From Sutcliffiella horikoshii (lineage in GTDB: Bacteria; Bacillota; Bacilli; Bacillales; Bacillaceae_I), in assembly GCF_002157855.1 (NCBI RefSeq), contig NZ_CP020880.1:806001-870000 (forward strand): a DNA stretch of 64,000 nt, written 5' to 3'. Both the position numbers and the translations under genes were made by a program. The notes below the pieces were generated by a model that was given only the letters and a program-made list of their open reading frames with translations, had not been told where the DNA came from and did not search any database. Below, piece by piece: positions 8,727-16,148 of this stretch (the first letter of the stretch is position 1; each line of letters begins with the position of its first letter).

Positions 8727-8988
8727 ACAATAGACCTCCTAATTGAGAAAAATAATCAACATCATTAGCCTTATTAAATGACGAAAGCTGCCATCTATGG
8801 TGATAGCAGCAATACTTTATAAGGTGTATTACTTAATGAGAGTAGTTATCAATAAATTATATTAATTATTATCTAGTTATTATTATAGATTATTAACATG
8901 AAGATATCCAGTATTTTTTCTTTTCCAAGACTATACAGTATGTAACCTGTGATTCTTCTGTGTATAATGTAGCTTGGAGAGAAGGTGA

Positions 8989-9948
8989 ATGGCCGTGAAG
9001 GCTGAAAAATTTTTCACAAGCAAGCTTGGGATCATTGCAGCGGCTATGTTTGCAACATTTTTATGGGGCAGTGCATTTCCTGCAATTAAACTAAGTTATA
9101 CAGCTTTAAATATAGGAGCGAATGAATATGACAAGCAGCTTTTATTTGCTGGTTATCGATTCTTCCTCGCTGGTGTCATGATCTTTTTATTTTTTACCCT
9201 ATTCAAGCAATCGCTAAAACTGAGAAGAGCGACAATCGTTCCATTGGCACAGTTAGGACTTGTTCAGACTTTCTTGCAATATTTATTGTTTTACTTTGGA
9301 TTAAGTTATTCAACTGGCATGCAAGGAGCGGTTATTGCAGGTACAGCTTCGTTTTTTCAAATCCTGTTTGCTCATTTTTTATATGCCGACGATTCATTGT
9401 CTGTACGAAAATGGCTTGGAATTGCCCTCGGCTTCGGGGGAGTGTTGATTGTTAATTTGCCAAAAGCAGGAGCGGACTTTCAGTTTGGTATTGGAGAGTT
9501 ATTGTTGTTGCTTGCTATGATGGCCTCAGCTTATGGAAACATCATGGCAAAGGAACGTGCGGCATCCATGGATGTATCCTATTTGACGGCTTATCAAATG
9601 TTGTTCGGGTCAATAGGATTAATTATCGTTGGTGGAGCGAGTGCAGGGTTTCTTCCATTTGACTTTAATAGTTATACGCTGTTACTTGTGGTGTATCTTG
9701 CATTTTTATCGGCAGCAGGCTTTATATTGTGGAACAATGTCATGAAATATAACAAGGTTGGGAAAGTATCGATGTACCTGTTCCTAGTACCGGTATTTGG
9801 TGTGTTACTATCTGGTTTGTTTTTAAATGAGGTTATGCACTATACGATTTTGATTGGGTTAATGCTTGTGGTTGTAGGCATTATTGTTGTGAATGGACAA
9901 AAGTCAGCCGATAAAGCACCAAAAGAAAAACTGCAATCTTCCGCTTGA
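8989..9948 (+). CDS. EamA/DMT-family transporter
   Basis: Ten-helix drug/metabolite-type permease of 319 aa with the two EamA repeats. The first begins FATFLWGSAFPAIKLSYTALN; the second ends in FGVLLSGLFLNEVMHYTILIGLMLVVVGIIVVN, the standard closing motif. The substrate cannot be told from sequence; relatives export amino acids or metabolites. ATG follows GAAGGTGA. It stands alone with its own terminator, diverging from zosA. Confidence 0.85.
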   Translation: MAVKAEKFFTSKLGIIAAAMFATFLWGSAFPAIKLSYTALNIGANEYDKQLLFAGYRFFLAGVMIFLFFTLFKQSLKLRRATIVPLAQLGLVQTFLQYLLFYFGLSYSTGMQGAVIAGTASFFQILFAHFLYADDSLSVRKWLGIALGFGGVLIVNLPKAGADFQFGIGELLLLLAMMASAYGNIMAKERAASMDVSYLTAYQMLFGSIGLIIVGGASAGFLPFDFNSYTLLLVVYLAFLSAAGFILWNNVMKYNKVGKVSMYLFLVPVFGVLLSGLFLNEVMHYTILIGLMLVVVGIIVVNGQKSADKAPKEKLQSSA

Positions 9949-9970
9949 TATGGGAGGATTGCAGTTTTTT
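9929..9970 (+). terminator. Terminator of the EamA gene
   Basis: AACTGCAATCTTCC (overlapping the 3' end of the gene) pairs with GGAGGATTGCAGTT, followed by TTTT. It may also act on the converging BH0509-type gene. Confidence 0.85.
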
Positions 9971-9977
9971 CATTTGT

Positions 9978-10127
9978 TTAAAGGCTCTGATGAATCATCA
10001 TTTGCTCGTAAACATTATTGTATAAATGCTCGATGTCGGCGTCCGTCATAAAAGCTAACGACTCACGATCCGCCTTCTTCATCACTTCAATAAAATTAAT
10101 CATGTTTTTACGTTCCTGTCTGCTCAT
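9978..10127 (-). CDS. BH0509 family protein, 49 aa
   Basis: Small Bacillus protein of unknown function. The start MSRQERKNMINFIE and the block FMTDADIEHLYNNVY are family hallmarks. ATG 10127 follows GGAGGA by 9-10 nt and the frame ends with TAA at 9978. No membrane segment or cysteine is present. It is monocistronic and converges on the EamA gene. Confidence 0.8.
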   Translation of the reverse strand: MSRQERKNMINFIEVMKKADRESLAFMTDADIEHLYNNVYEQMMIHQSL

Positions 10128-10229
10128 GTTTCATTCTCCTCCTTTGTATTAGTACAGTGTATATTCGATTGATATTATTATATAACAGAATATTTAGAAA
10201 TGGAACAACTTTTTGAGAATTTTTTTAAA

Positions 10230-10247
10230 AAAGGGTCAGACCCCTTT
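10230..10247. repeat. Short GC palindrome GGGTC-A-GACCCC
   Basis: AAAGGGTCAGACCCCTTT is an inverted repeat with one bulged C, in an AT-rich gap of 242 bp. Such GGGTCAGACCCC sequences recur as short interspersed motifs in Bacillus genomes. No T run follows, so I do not call it a terminator. Confidence 0.4.
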
Positions 10248-10369
10248 ATGTCGCGGTAATGAGGTGGTGTGACAAAGGGAAAGGTTGGTGTAATGTATGT
10301 ATTCCAGATGTTAGCGGTATGGTAGGATTAGATATTATATTGAGTTATTTTGAGTCAGGAGGATAATTT

Positions 10370-10807
10370 ATGGTGAATGTTATAACAGAGATTATAATTA
10401 ACTGTCCGAAAATGCAGGTAGCGGACTATGCAGCAAATCCAGATCATGCGCCGATTTGGTATGATAATATCGATTCGTCCGATTGGAGAACCCCCAAGCC
10501 TTTGCAGTTAGGTTCGCAAATTGCGTTTAAAGCAAAATTTCTTGGCAAGGAGCTCGCATACATATATGAAATTGTTGAATTCGTACCAGGTGAAAAATTA
10601 ACGATGAAAACTGCCCAAGGCCCATTCCCAATGGAAACAACTTATACATGGACAGCTATTAATACCAACACAACTAAGATGACACTACAAAATAAGGGAG
10701 AACCAAAAGGTTTTTCCAAACTATTCTCACCTGTCATGGCAACCATGATGAAAAAGGCAAACGAGAAAGATTTGAAGAAAATAAAGGGTATATTGGAGAA
10801 GGAATAG
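10370..10807 (+). CDS. SRPBCC-family protein
   Basis: Soluble 145-aa protein with the START/SRPBCC (polyketide cyclase-like) pattern: an early ITEIIINCPKMQVADYAANPDHAPIWYDNI, a central FLGKELAYIYEIVEFVPGEKLTMKTAQGPFPMETTYTWTAIN and a long C-terminal helix. Such proteins bind lipids or hydrophobic small molecules in a deep pocket; the ligand here is unknown. ATG follows GGAGGATAATTT. The zinc-ribbon gene begins 28 bp after the stop. Confidence 0.8.
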   Translation: MVNVITEIIINCPKMQVADYAANPDHAPIWYDNIDSSDWRTPKPLQLGSQIAFKAKFLGKELAYIYEIVEFVPGEKLTMKTAQGPFPMETTYTWTAINTNTTKMTLQNKGEPKGFSKLFSPVMATMMKKANEKDLKKIKGILEKE

Positions 10808-10834
10808 ATTCCGGAAGGATAAAGGAGACTAATA

Positions 10835-10972
10835 ATGTTTTTCAAAAAGACATGTTATTTTTGTAAGAAAAAAATAAGAACCTATTTCATTTATAAGGAA
10901 AAGAATCAAAAGATTTATTGCTGTTCCCTTTGCAAAACTTATGCAGATATAAGAGCTTTTGTACCATATTGA
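10835..10972 (+). CDS. Small zinc-ribbon-like protein, 45 aa
   Basis: Not assigned to a named family. ATG 10835 is preceded by AAAGGAG at good spacing. The protein has two cysteine knuckles, CYFC (Cys7, Cys10) and CCSLC (Cys29/30, Cys33), separated by a basic and aromatic stretch, which suggests one structural zinc site. It probably forms an operon with the SRPBCC gene and shares the terminator at 11061. A role in nucleic-acid or protein binding is possible but not shown. Confidence 0.6.
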   Translation: MFFKKTCYFCKKKIRTYFIYKEKNQKIYCCSLCKTYADIRAFVPY

Positions 10973-11060
10973 TCAGTGTAAAAAATAGTTCACTTACATG
11001 TTGGTTTCTCCATTACCAACCAAAGTTTCTAGCTTATGTTTTGGGATTAATGATCGGCTA

Positions 11061-11105
11061 AAAACATCGGTTATCCTAATTAATAGGAAAATCGATGTTT
11101 TTTAT
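11061..11105 (+). terminator. Terminator after the zinc-ribbon gene
   Basis: AAAACATCG at 11061-11069 pairs with CGATGTTTT starting at 11093, with an inner ATCCTA/TAGGA pair and a T run. Confidence 0.75.
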
Positions 11106-11189
11106 TGAGACCATTTATTGATACTATTTTTACAAAATAAGAAACTACCCTTACTCGAGCGTCGTCTATAATGGGAAGGGAGGAGGAAT

Positions 11190-11525
11190 ATGGAAATTAT
11201 GGCGGAAAATAAAGTATTTTATTCAAAAGAAAGTTTACTTGAAGGACTAATAGATGATTATGGAACAGAATTGAAACGCATAGCATTTCTCTATGTAAAG
11301 GACGAGTCGCTTGCTGAGGATATTATTCAGGAAGTTTTTATCAGCTGTTATCATCATCTTGATTCTTTTAGAAAAGAGAGCTCTTATAAAACTTGGTTAA
11401 TCAGAATTACAGTTAATAAGTCGAAGGATGCATTGAAATTGTGGAGCTTTCGAAATTTTGTTTCTAAAGCGGAGGTAGAGCCCCGGTTTTTTGAGGTAAA
11501 TACACCTGAATCTGATACGCTATGC
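11190..11525 (+). pseudogene. Truncated ECF sigma factor
   Basis: N-terminal part of an extracytoplasmic-function RNA polymerase sigma factor. Region 2 is intact: LKRIAFLYVKDESLAEDIIQEVFISCYHHLDSF, then SYKTWLIRITVNKSKDALK. The linker follows (TPESDT), and then the sequence changes abruptly into the reverse complement of an IS1182-type transposase near 11515-11530. Region 4, which reads the -35 box, is missing and the frame stops at 11552. No anti-sigma gene follows. The start is well supported by GGGAGGAGGAAT, so the gene was once real. The remaining product could at most bind core polymerase. Confidence 0.8.
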
Positions 11526-11752
11526 ATGGAACGAATTCCAAAAGTGTACTGAATGAAAGTTAGTTTAATAAGAATAACAGGGTCAATACTTGGACGACCT
11601 ACTTCCGAATAGACATCCTTCACCACATCATAAATAAAAGAAAAGTCAATGGTAGCTTCCCTCTTGCGGACTAAGTGATTTAGTGGAACAAGCTGGTCTA
11701 AGGCAACCATTTCTAACTGATCTCGTTGGATTGGGTTGTTTTTCGAAAGCAT
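11520..11752 (-). pseudogene. Remnant of an IS1182-family transposase (N-terminus only)
   Basis: Reads MLSKNNPIQRDQLEMVALDQ at the start, then DFSFIYDVVKDVYSEVGRPS and IKLTFIQYTFGIRSM, which is the N-terminal domain of IS1182/IS5-type DDE transposases. Homology stops at about residue 80, where the sigma factor fragment begins on the other strand. The DDE catalytic core is absent. GAGGTG sits 6 nt before the ATG. Only the transposase start and a little upstream DNA of the element remain; a second IS end was not found. Confidence 0.8.
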
Positions 11753-11830
11753 CGTCATCACCTCATGTATAATATGTATTTATTTTAAAACAGGATAAGC
11801 TTTCATTCTACGATAAAATGTAGAACCCCA

Positions 11831-11954
11831 GTTGATTGTAGTGGAAGGCGCGTAGACTCCTGCGGGAGGAAGGGACAGGGAAGACCCCGCAGGCATAGCC
11901 GAGGAGGCTTCCGGACCGCCCGCGGAAAGCGAAGCGCCTGGAACGGAAATCAAC
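11831..11954. repeat. Dispersed palindromic element, copy 3
   Basis: Runs from GTTGATTGTAGTGGAAGGCG to CGCCTGGAACGGAAATCAAC, whose ends are inverted copies. The interior carries GCGGGAGGAAGGGACAGGG, AGACCCCGCAGG, GAGGAGGCTTCCGGACC and GCCCGCGGAAAGCGAAGCG. Closely related to copies 2 and 4. It sits beside the IS1182 remnant. Confidence 0.85.
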
Positions 11955-11964
11955 CGCTTTACGA

Positions 11965-12014
11965 AAACAAAAAAACTGTAGACAGACTCGATTTCCATCG
12001 AGTTTGTCTACAGT
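11965..12014 (-). terminator. Strong terminator of the MFS gene
   Basis: An 18-bp stem (11975-11992 with 11997-12014, one G-U pair) has a 4-nt loop, followed on the minus strand by a T-rich tail. It lies 44 bp beyond the transporter stop codon. Confidence 0.85.
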
Positions 12015-12057
12015 CTGAAACGTATTTCGTATAGATATGCTTTTTTCTTATCCTGGT

Positions 12058-13221
12058 CTACCCTTTCACTGCAACCAATCCGCGCTCTCCAAAAGAATAG
12101 GTTAACAAAAATATCACAAACAGCAAAAAGCTGATGATGTGGAAAAAGCTGATGTCTGAAAAGTATTGAATGAAAAGTCCTCCAAAGAATGGCCCGCCCA
12201 GACTTCCAATACTAAAGGCGATTCCGCACATTAGGTTTCCAGTCGGGAGCAGGTTTTTTGGCATCAGGTCTGTCATGTAGCTGATACCGAGCGAGAAGGT
12301 AGATCCCACAAGCATTCCTGCAATGAAGATGCATACAGCCAATGCAATAAATGTACCTTCTAGGAAACTTGCTGTTACAAAACTTAAGCAACCCAGGGAA
12401 AGAATGACTAATAAGATATTCCGACGACCAAATTTGTCACTCAATATCCCAAGTGGCAGCTGAAAAACGATTCCACCAATAGCAAAGGATGCCAGTAATA
12501 CCGAAACACTTCCGACCTCAATACCGGTTCGCAAAGCATAGATGGGAAAACTACCGTTCAGTGAAGCTTCCAGAAACCCATAACCTAAAGGTGGAAGGAA
12601 TGCAATCCAGCCGTACTTCCAAGCTTTACGAAAACGTTTGATGGTCTCGAAGAACGAATTCACTCCAAGTTCTTGTTCTGGATGTTCATTTTTCAGGAAA
12701 AATAAGAACAACCAACCTATCAAACAAAGAATGGAAGATACGATAAAAGGTAGGGCCTGATTAATTTCGACTAGTGGCGTCATTAATGGTCCAGTTGCAA
12801 AGCCTATTCCAAAAAACACGCCATATAGTGATATATTTCGTCCGCGCACATTTTCAGCAGAGAAGGATGTAATCCAAGTTTGTGTTGCAAAGTGCAAGGC
12901 GTGGTCCCCGATTCCGATCAGCAACCTCAGTACAAACCAGAACCAAAAGCTTTGCCATAATGGAAAAAGGGCAAGTGATACAACCACCAGAAAACCACCA
13001 ACCAATATAACAGGACGGTAGCCGTATTTACGTAATGGCTGTTCCATAAAAGGTGATGCAAGTAAGATTCCTATATATAAGGCAGTAGCGTTCAATCCAT
13101 TTAAAGTGGAGGAGACACCACTATTTTCAAAAATGACAGCAATTAATGGTAGCAGCATTCCTTGGCTGAAGCCGGAAACTGCGACAATGGATACAAGGAT
13201 CCAAAAACGGAAACGATTCAT
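12058..13221 (-). CDS. MFS transporter, YfkF-like
   Basis: Twelve-helix major facilitator transporter of 387 aa. The early block VSGFSQGMLLPLIAVIFE, the motif FVLRLLIGIGDHALHFATQTWITSFSAENVRGRNISLYG and the central loop DKFGRRNIL resemble B. subtilis YfkF. The substrate is unknown; relatives are annotated as efflux pumps. The ATG at 13221 follows GAGGTTGC by 8 nt; an in-frame TTG 9 nt earlier lies within that ribosome site. It is monocistronic, with a strong terminator. Confidence 0.85.
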   Translation of the reverse strand: MNRFRFWILVSIVAVSGFSQGMLLPLIAVIFENSGVSSTLNGLNATALYIGILLASPFMEQPLRKYGYRPVILVGGFLVVVSLALFPLWQSFWFWFVLRLLIGIGDHALHFATQTWITSFSAENVRGRNISLYGVFFGIGFATGPLMTPLVEINQALPFIVSSILCLIGWLFLFFLKNEHPEQELGVNSFFETIKRFRKAWKYGWIAFLPPLGYGFLEASLNGSFPIYALRTGIEVGSVSVLLASFAIGGIVFQLPLGILSDKFGRRNILLVILSLGCLSFVTASFLEGTFIALAVCIFIAGMLVGSTFSLGISYMTDLMPKNLLPTGNLMCGIAFSIGSLGGPFFGGLFIQYFSDISFFHIISFLLFVIFLLTYSFGERGLVAVKG

Positions 13222-13371
13222 AAGATGCAACCTCGAAAGTTAAGTATTTTTACCATCCCTAATTCTACATAACTTATGACCATTTTGGAATGGATAATAC
13301 GTAGCAAACAAAAAACTGGCAGGATTATTTGCCGATTTGCTATTCTATAGAAAGAAGGAGATGACAGCCAA

Positions 13372-13752
13372 ATGGAATTCAAGATGAAAGAAGTCGGATT
13401 TACAACGAATCTCGAATATGGAGAATTACATGTTGCAGGGGATGAGCAGTATGGTTTCCGTCCATATCAATTGATGGTATCGTCCATCGCAGTCTGCAGC
13501 GGAGGCGTGCTAAAGAGCATTCTAAAGAAAAAGCGTCTAGAAATTGAAGACATAGCCATAAAAGCGGATGTGACACGTAATGAAAAAGAAGCGAACCGAA
13601 TCGAGAAGATACATATTCATTACACGATAAAAGGAAAAGACCTGGTAGAAAGCAAAATCGAGTCTGCCATCGAACTTGCCAGCAAGAACTGCCCGATGGT
13701 CCAATCAGTCAAAGGCAGCATTGAAATTGAAGAGACATTTGAATTGGTTTGA
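13372..13752 (+). CDS. OsmC/Ohr-family protein
   Basis: Soluble 126-aa member of the OsmC superfamily, which reduces organic hydroperoxides with a cysteine pair. The two expected cysteines are in SIAVCSGGVLKSILKKK (about residue 43) and ASKNCPMVQSVKG (about residue 109). The fold motif RPYQLMVSSIAVCSGG is typical of the shorter OsmC branch. ATG follows GGAGATG by 8 nt. It diverges from the YfkF-like gene and has its own terminator. Confidence 0.85.
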   Translation: MEFKMKEVGFTTNLEYGELHVAGDEQYGFRPYQLMVSSIAVCSGGVLKSILKKKRLEIEDIAIKADVTRNEKEANRIEKIHIHYTIKGKDLVESKIESAIELASKNCPMVQSVKGSIEIEETFELV

Positions 13753-13761
13753 TATATGATG

Positions 13762-13796
13762 AAGCACTGTCCACTGAGTTGGATAGTGCTTTTTAG
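13762..13796 (+). terminator. Terminator of the OsmC gene
   Basis: AAGCACTGTCC at 13762-13772 pairs with GGATAGTGCTT at 13781-13791 (one G-U), followed by TTT. Confidence 0.8.
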
Positions 13797-13934
13797 TTTG
13801 TTCAATTGGGAATTGCCCTTACTAGAATTGGTTTTAGGTAATTGGTCTTTTTCATTAGGGATAGAGCACAGATCATGGAGCTAATTTTGGAGAAAATCAG
13901 CAAAAACACTTACTTTAATTCACTTCTAAAAGTG

Positions 13935-14145
13935 TTCGGTCATTTTGTGCGGTGGTTCGGACATTTTCCTCGCATATTAGGTGTGTTCGGACAATTGAGG
14001 GGGTGGGTTCGGTCAACTTTCCCCCACCTTTGGACTACCCCAAAATTTCGTTCGGTCATTTAACATCAATCTTCGGTCAACTTCGCCAAATCTTAGGTCA
14101 AATTCACGGAAACTTCGGCCAAAAATCCAAAATCTTCGGACATTT
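13935..14145. repeat. Degenerate 21-bp-period array with core TTCGGTCA
   Basis: A core of TTCGG(T/A)CA recurs at 13935, 13956, 13986, 14008, 14051, 14072, 14114 and 14135. Weaker versions lie at 13977 (TTAGGT), 14029 (TTTGGACT) and 14093 (TTAGGTCA). Most steps are 21 bp, with one slip between 13977 and 13986. It fills the 529-bp gap between the OsmC gene and map. Frames crossing it are by-products of the repeat. Nothing else was seen there. Confidence 0.7.
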
Positions 14146-14281
14146 AGACTTCCGAAACAAATCGAGGGAACCCCAAATCCCCAAAACACTTTCCACAAGT
14201 ATTTTCATAAACTAACTATCATCATAAAAAAGGAAAATTTTATACTATATAGAATACAAACAGATAAAGGGTGCAAAAACA

Positions 14282-15028
14282 ATGATAATTCTAAAATCAG
14301 AAAGAGAAATAGAAGCAATGGCAAAGGCTGGAGAACTTTTGGCAGCCTGTCACAGGCGGTTGGCGAAAATGATCAAACCCGGCATCACCACGATGCAAAT
14401 AGACAAATATGTGGATGCATTTTTAAAAAAGAATGGTGCTAAATCGGAGCAATACGGTTACAAAGGGTACCAGTATGCTACCTGCGCCTCCATTAATGAT
14501 GAGATTTGCCACGGCTTCCCGAGAGAGACTCCCCTAAAAAGAGGGGATCTTGTCACGATTGACATGGTAGTGAATCTCAATGGTGCGCTCGCTGATTCGG
14601 CTTGGACCTATGCCGTTAGTGAGGTGAGTGATACAGCGAGAAAACTAATGAATGTGACAAAGAACTCTTTATATATTGGAATTGAACAGGCTGTTATCGG
14701 AAACAGGGTGGGTGATATCGGTCATGCCATTCAGACATATGTAGAGGGAGAAGGGTATTCGGTTGTCCGTGATTTTACCGGGCACGGCATTGGCAAAAAC
14801 ATTCATGAAGAGCCGCAAGTGTTACACTATGGTTCGCCTGGACGTGGTGTCCGTCTAAAAGAAGGAATGGTCATCACCATTGAACCGATGGTAAACGAAG
14901 GAACTTGGCACAGTAAAATGGATGATAATCGATGGACAGCGAGGACAGTGGATGGAAAGCTTTCTGCCCAATATGAACATACCATAGCGATCACAAAGAA
15001 TGGGCCGGTGATATTGACAGAGCAATAG
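14282..15028 (+). CDS. map: Type I methionine aminopeptidase (MapB-like)
   Basis: Cytoplasmic metalloprotease that removes the initiator methionine from new proteins. The five metal ligands are visible: two Asp 11 residues apart in TIDMVVNLNGALADSAWT, His in TGHGIGKNIHEEP, Glu in ITIEPMV and Glu in QYEHTI. The length of 248 aa is usual for type I without a zinc-finger extension. Bacillus has two paralogues; this one is outside the ribosomal-protein cluster and so is probably the MapB (YflG) type. The start has AAAGGGTG upstream. The next gene begins 15 bp after the stop. Confidence 0.92.
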   Translation: MIILKSEREIEAMAKAGELLAACHRRLAKMIKPGITTMQIDKYVDAFLKKNGAKSEQYGYKGYQYATCASINDEICHGFPRETPLKRGDLVTIDMVVNLNGALADSAWTYAVSEVSDTARKLMNVTKNSLYIGIEQAVIGNRVGDIGHAIQTYVEGEGYSVVRDFTGHGIGKNIHEEPQVLHYGSPGRGVRLKEGMVITIEPMVNEGTWHSKMDDNRWTARTVDGKLSAQYEHTIAITKNGPVILTEQ

Positions 15029-15043
15029 AAAGAGGAGATGTAA

Positions 15044-15769
15044 TTGATAAATAGTTTGAATGATTTAACGGCCTATGAGTGGATAGAAGAAAGTACAGTA
15101 AGTGTTGATTTTGAAAATTGGAATGGTGGCAGGGTTTGCAATCTAATCCCTAATGGCTATACCCACTATTGCAAAATCATGAATTCGACCTTTTATCGAG
15201 ACCGAGGCATCACAGATGAGACGCTTCTCTGGAGTCAGTTTCATCCACTTGAACATGACATAAAGATCGATTTAGGAGAAGGAATTACCTTAAAAGAACT
15301 TGCATTAAAATACAGCATCCCTTACGACAAAAAAGTTAGTAGTACGGCGATTGAAAGAAAGCTAGGCGGTTGCCCAAGATACTTGATTTATCCTGATGAG
15401 GGTCATATCAATCTTGAAATACTGAAGGAAATGACCAAGGTATTGGCACCCTTCACAAAAGATCAATCATGTTATTTTTATTATAATATCCTAAAACTAA
15501 TTGACAGGCTCCCGATTGATACAATACAAAACCCTCACCTGTACACAGGCAAACTCAACGATATTTTCACTGTTTACAACAAGGGGGAAATGGACGGATT
15601 AGCCTCCCCTACCTATTGGTGGCCCGAAGACCACAGCTGGTGCATGTCCACTGACTATGACCTTGATTTCACGATTTTCGGAGGAAGCAAACAACTATTC
15701 GATGCATTAATGTCCAATGATAAACTAGAATGTATAGAAGTGGATTTAGAAACTAGGGTTGATGAATAA
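15044..15769 (+). CDS. Conserved-looking hypothetical protein, 241 aa, TTG start
   Basis: Not recognised. A soluble acidic protein with many aromatic residues and no membrane segment or signal peptide. Distinct stretches include VSVDFENWNGGRVCNLIPNG near residue 20, then GYTHYCKIMN, and PTYWWPEDHSWCMSTDYDLDFTIFGGSKQ near residue 190. The TTG at 15044 is chosen because GAGGAGATG sits 6 nt upstream and no good ATG follows. It lies 15 bp after map and is probably co-transcribed. The C-terminal block looks like a sugar- or ligand-binding surface, but this is only an impression. Confidence 0.7.
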   Translation: MINSLNDLTAYEWIEESTVSVDFENWNGGRVCNLIPNGYTHYCKIMNSTFYRDRGITDETLLWSQFHPLEHDIKIDLGEGITLKELALKYSIPYDKKVSSTAIERKLGGCPRYLIYPDEGHINLEILKEMTKVLAPFTKDQSCYFYYNILKLIDRLPIDTIQNPHLYTGKLNDIFTVYNKGEMDGLASPTYWWPEDHSWCMSTDYDLDFTIFGGSKQLFDALMSNDKLECIEVDLETRVDE

Positions 15770-15809
15770 AAACATATAGACTTAATTCTACTTAATATGC
15801 GATAACCTT

Positions 15810-15995
15810 GTTGATCGTAGTGGATAGCGCGCAGACTCCTCGAAAATGCTAACGCATTTTCTTCGTGCGATGAATCGCTGCCGTAGCCTTCCTTGTCCTG
15901 CGGGAGGAAGGGACATGGGAGACCCCGCAGGGCATAAGCCCGAGGAGGCTCCCGGACCGCCCGCGGAAAGCGAAGCGCCTGGAACGAAGATCAAC
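15810..15995. repeat. Dispersed palindromic element, copy 4, with nested insertion
   Basis: Begins GTTGATCGTAGTGGATAGCG and ends GCGCCTGGAACGAAGATCAAC. It has the same interior blocks as copy 3 plus about 60 extra bp (roughly 15841-15900) carrying its own hairpin, GAAAATGC-TAAC-GCATTTTC. It fills most of the space between the unknown gene and the salvage-operon promoter. Confidence 0.85.
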
Positions 15996-16018
15996 AGTTA
16001 CATGTGAATTTCTACGTC

Positions 16019-16047
16019 AAAAAACCACTCACCCCGAGTGGTTTTTT
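16019..16047. terminator. Terminator upstream of the salvage operon
   Basis: AAAAAACCACTC at 16019-16030 pairs with GAGTGGTTTTTT at 16036-16047. T runs occur on both strands. It insulates the salvage operon from map transcription. Confidence 0.85.
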
Positions 16048-16055
16048 AGAACCAT

Positions 16056-16076
16056 TTTTGAAATTAAGTTTCAAAA
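16056..16076 (+). promoter_or_regulatory. Candidate MurR operator palindrome
   Basis: TTTTGAAA-ttaag-TTTCAAAA is a perfect inverted repeat with a 5-bp spacer, ending 13 bp before the -35 box. RpiR/MurR-type regulators usually bind palindromes near the promoters of their own sugar operons, and murR is the second gene here. The assignment is inference. Confidence 0.55.
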
Positions 16077-16089
16077 TAAAAAATAATTG

Positions 16090-16118
16090 TTGACACTAAA
16101 TATCAGAAAATTTATACT
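16090..16118 (+). promoter_or_regulatory. Sigma-A promoter of the MurNAc salvage operon
   Basis: TTGACA at 16090-16095 and TATACT at 16113-16118 are separated by 17 bp. This near-consensus promoter lies 31 bp before the first start codon. Confidence 0.8.
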
Positions 16119-16148
16119 TATCTTAATAAAAGTGTTAGGGGATAAACA

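Noticed and set aside
8740-8900. PerR or Zur box before zosA
   Set aside because: The region is very AT-rich and gives only poor partial matches to TTATAATNATTATAA. None is better than expected from composition.
10230-10247. Terminator at GGGTCAGACCCC
   Set aside because: There is no T run and no gene ends nearby, so I keep it only as a short palindromic repeat.
13842-14215. Overlapping plus-strand frames of 73 and 87 codons
   Set aside because: They consist of the TTCGGTCA repeats read in different frames, with periodic peptide composition and no ribosome sites.
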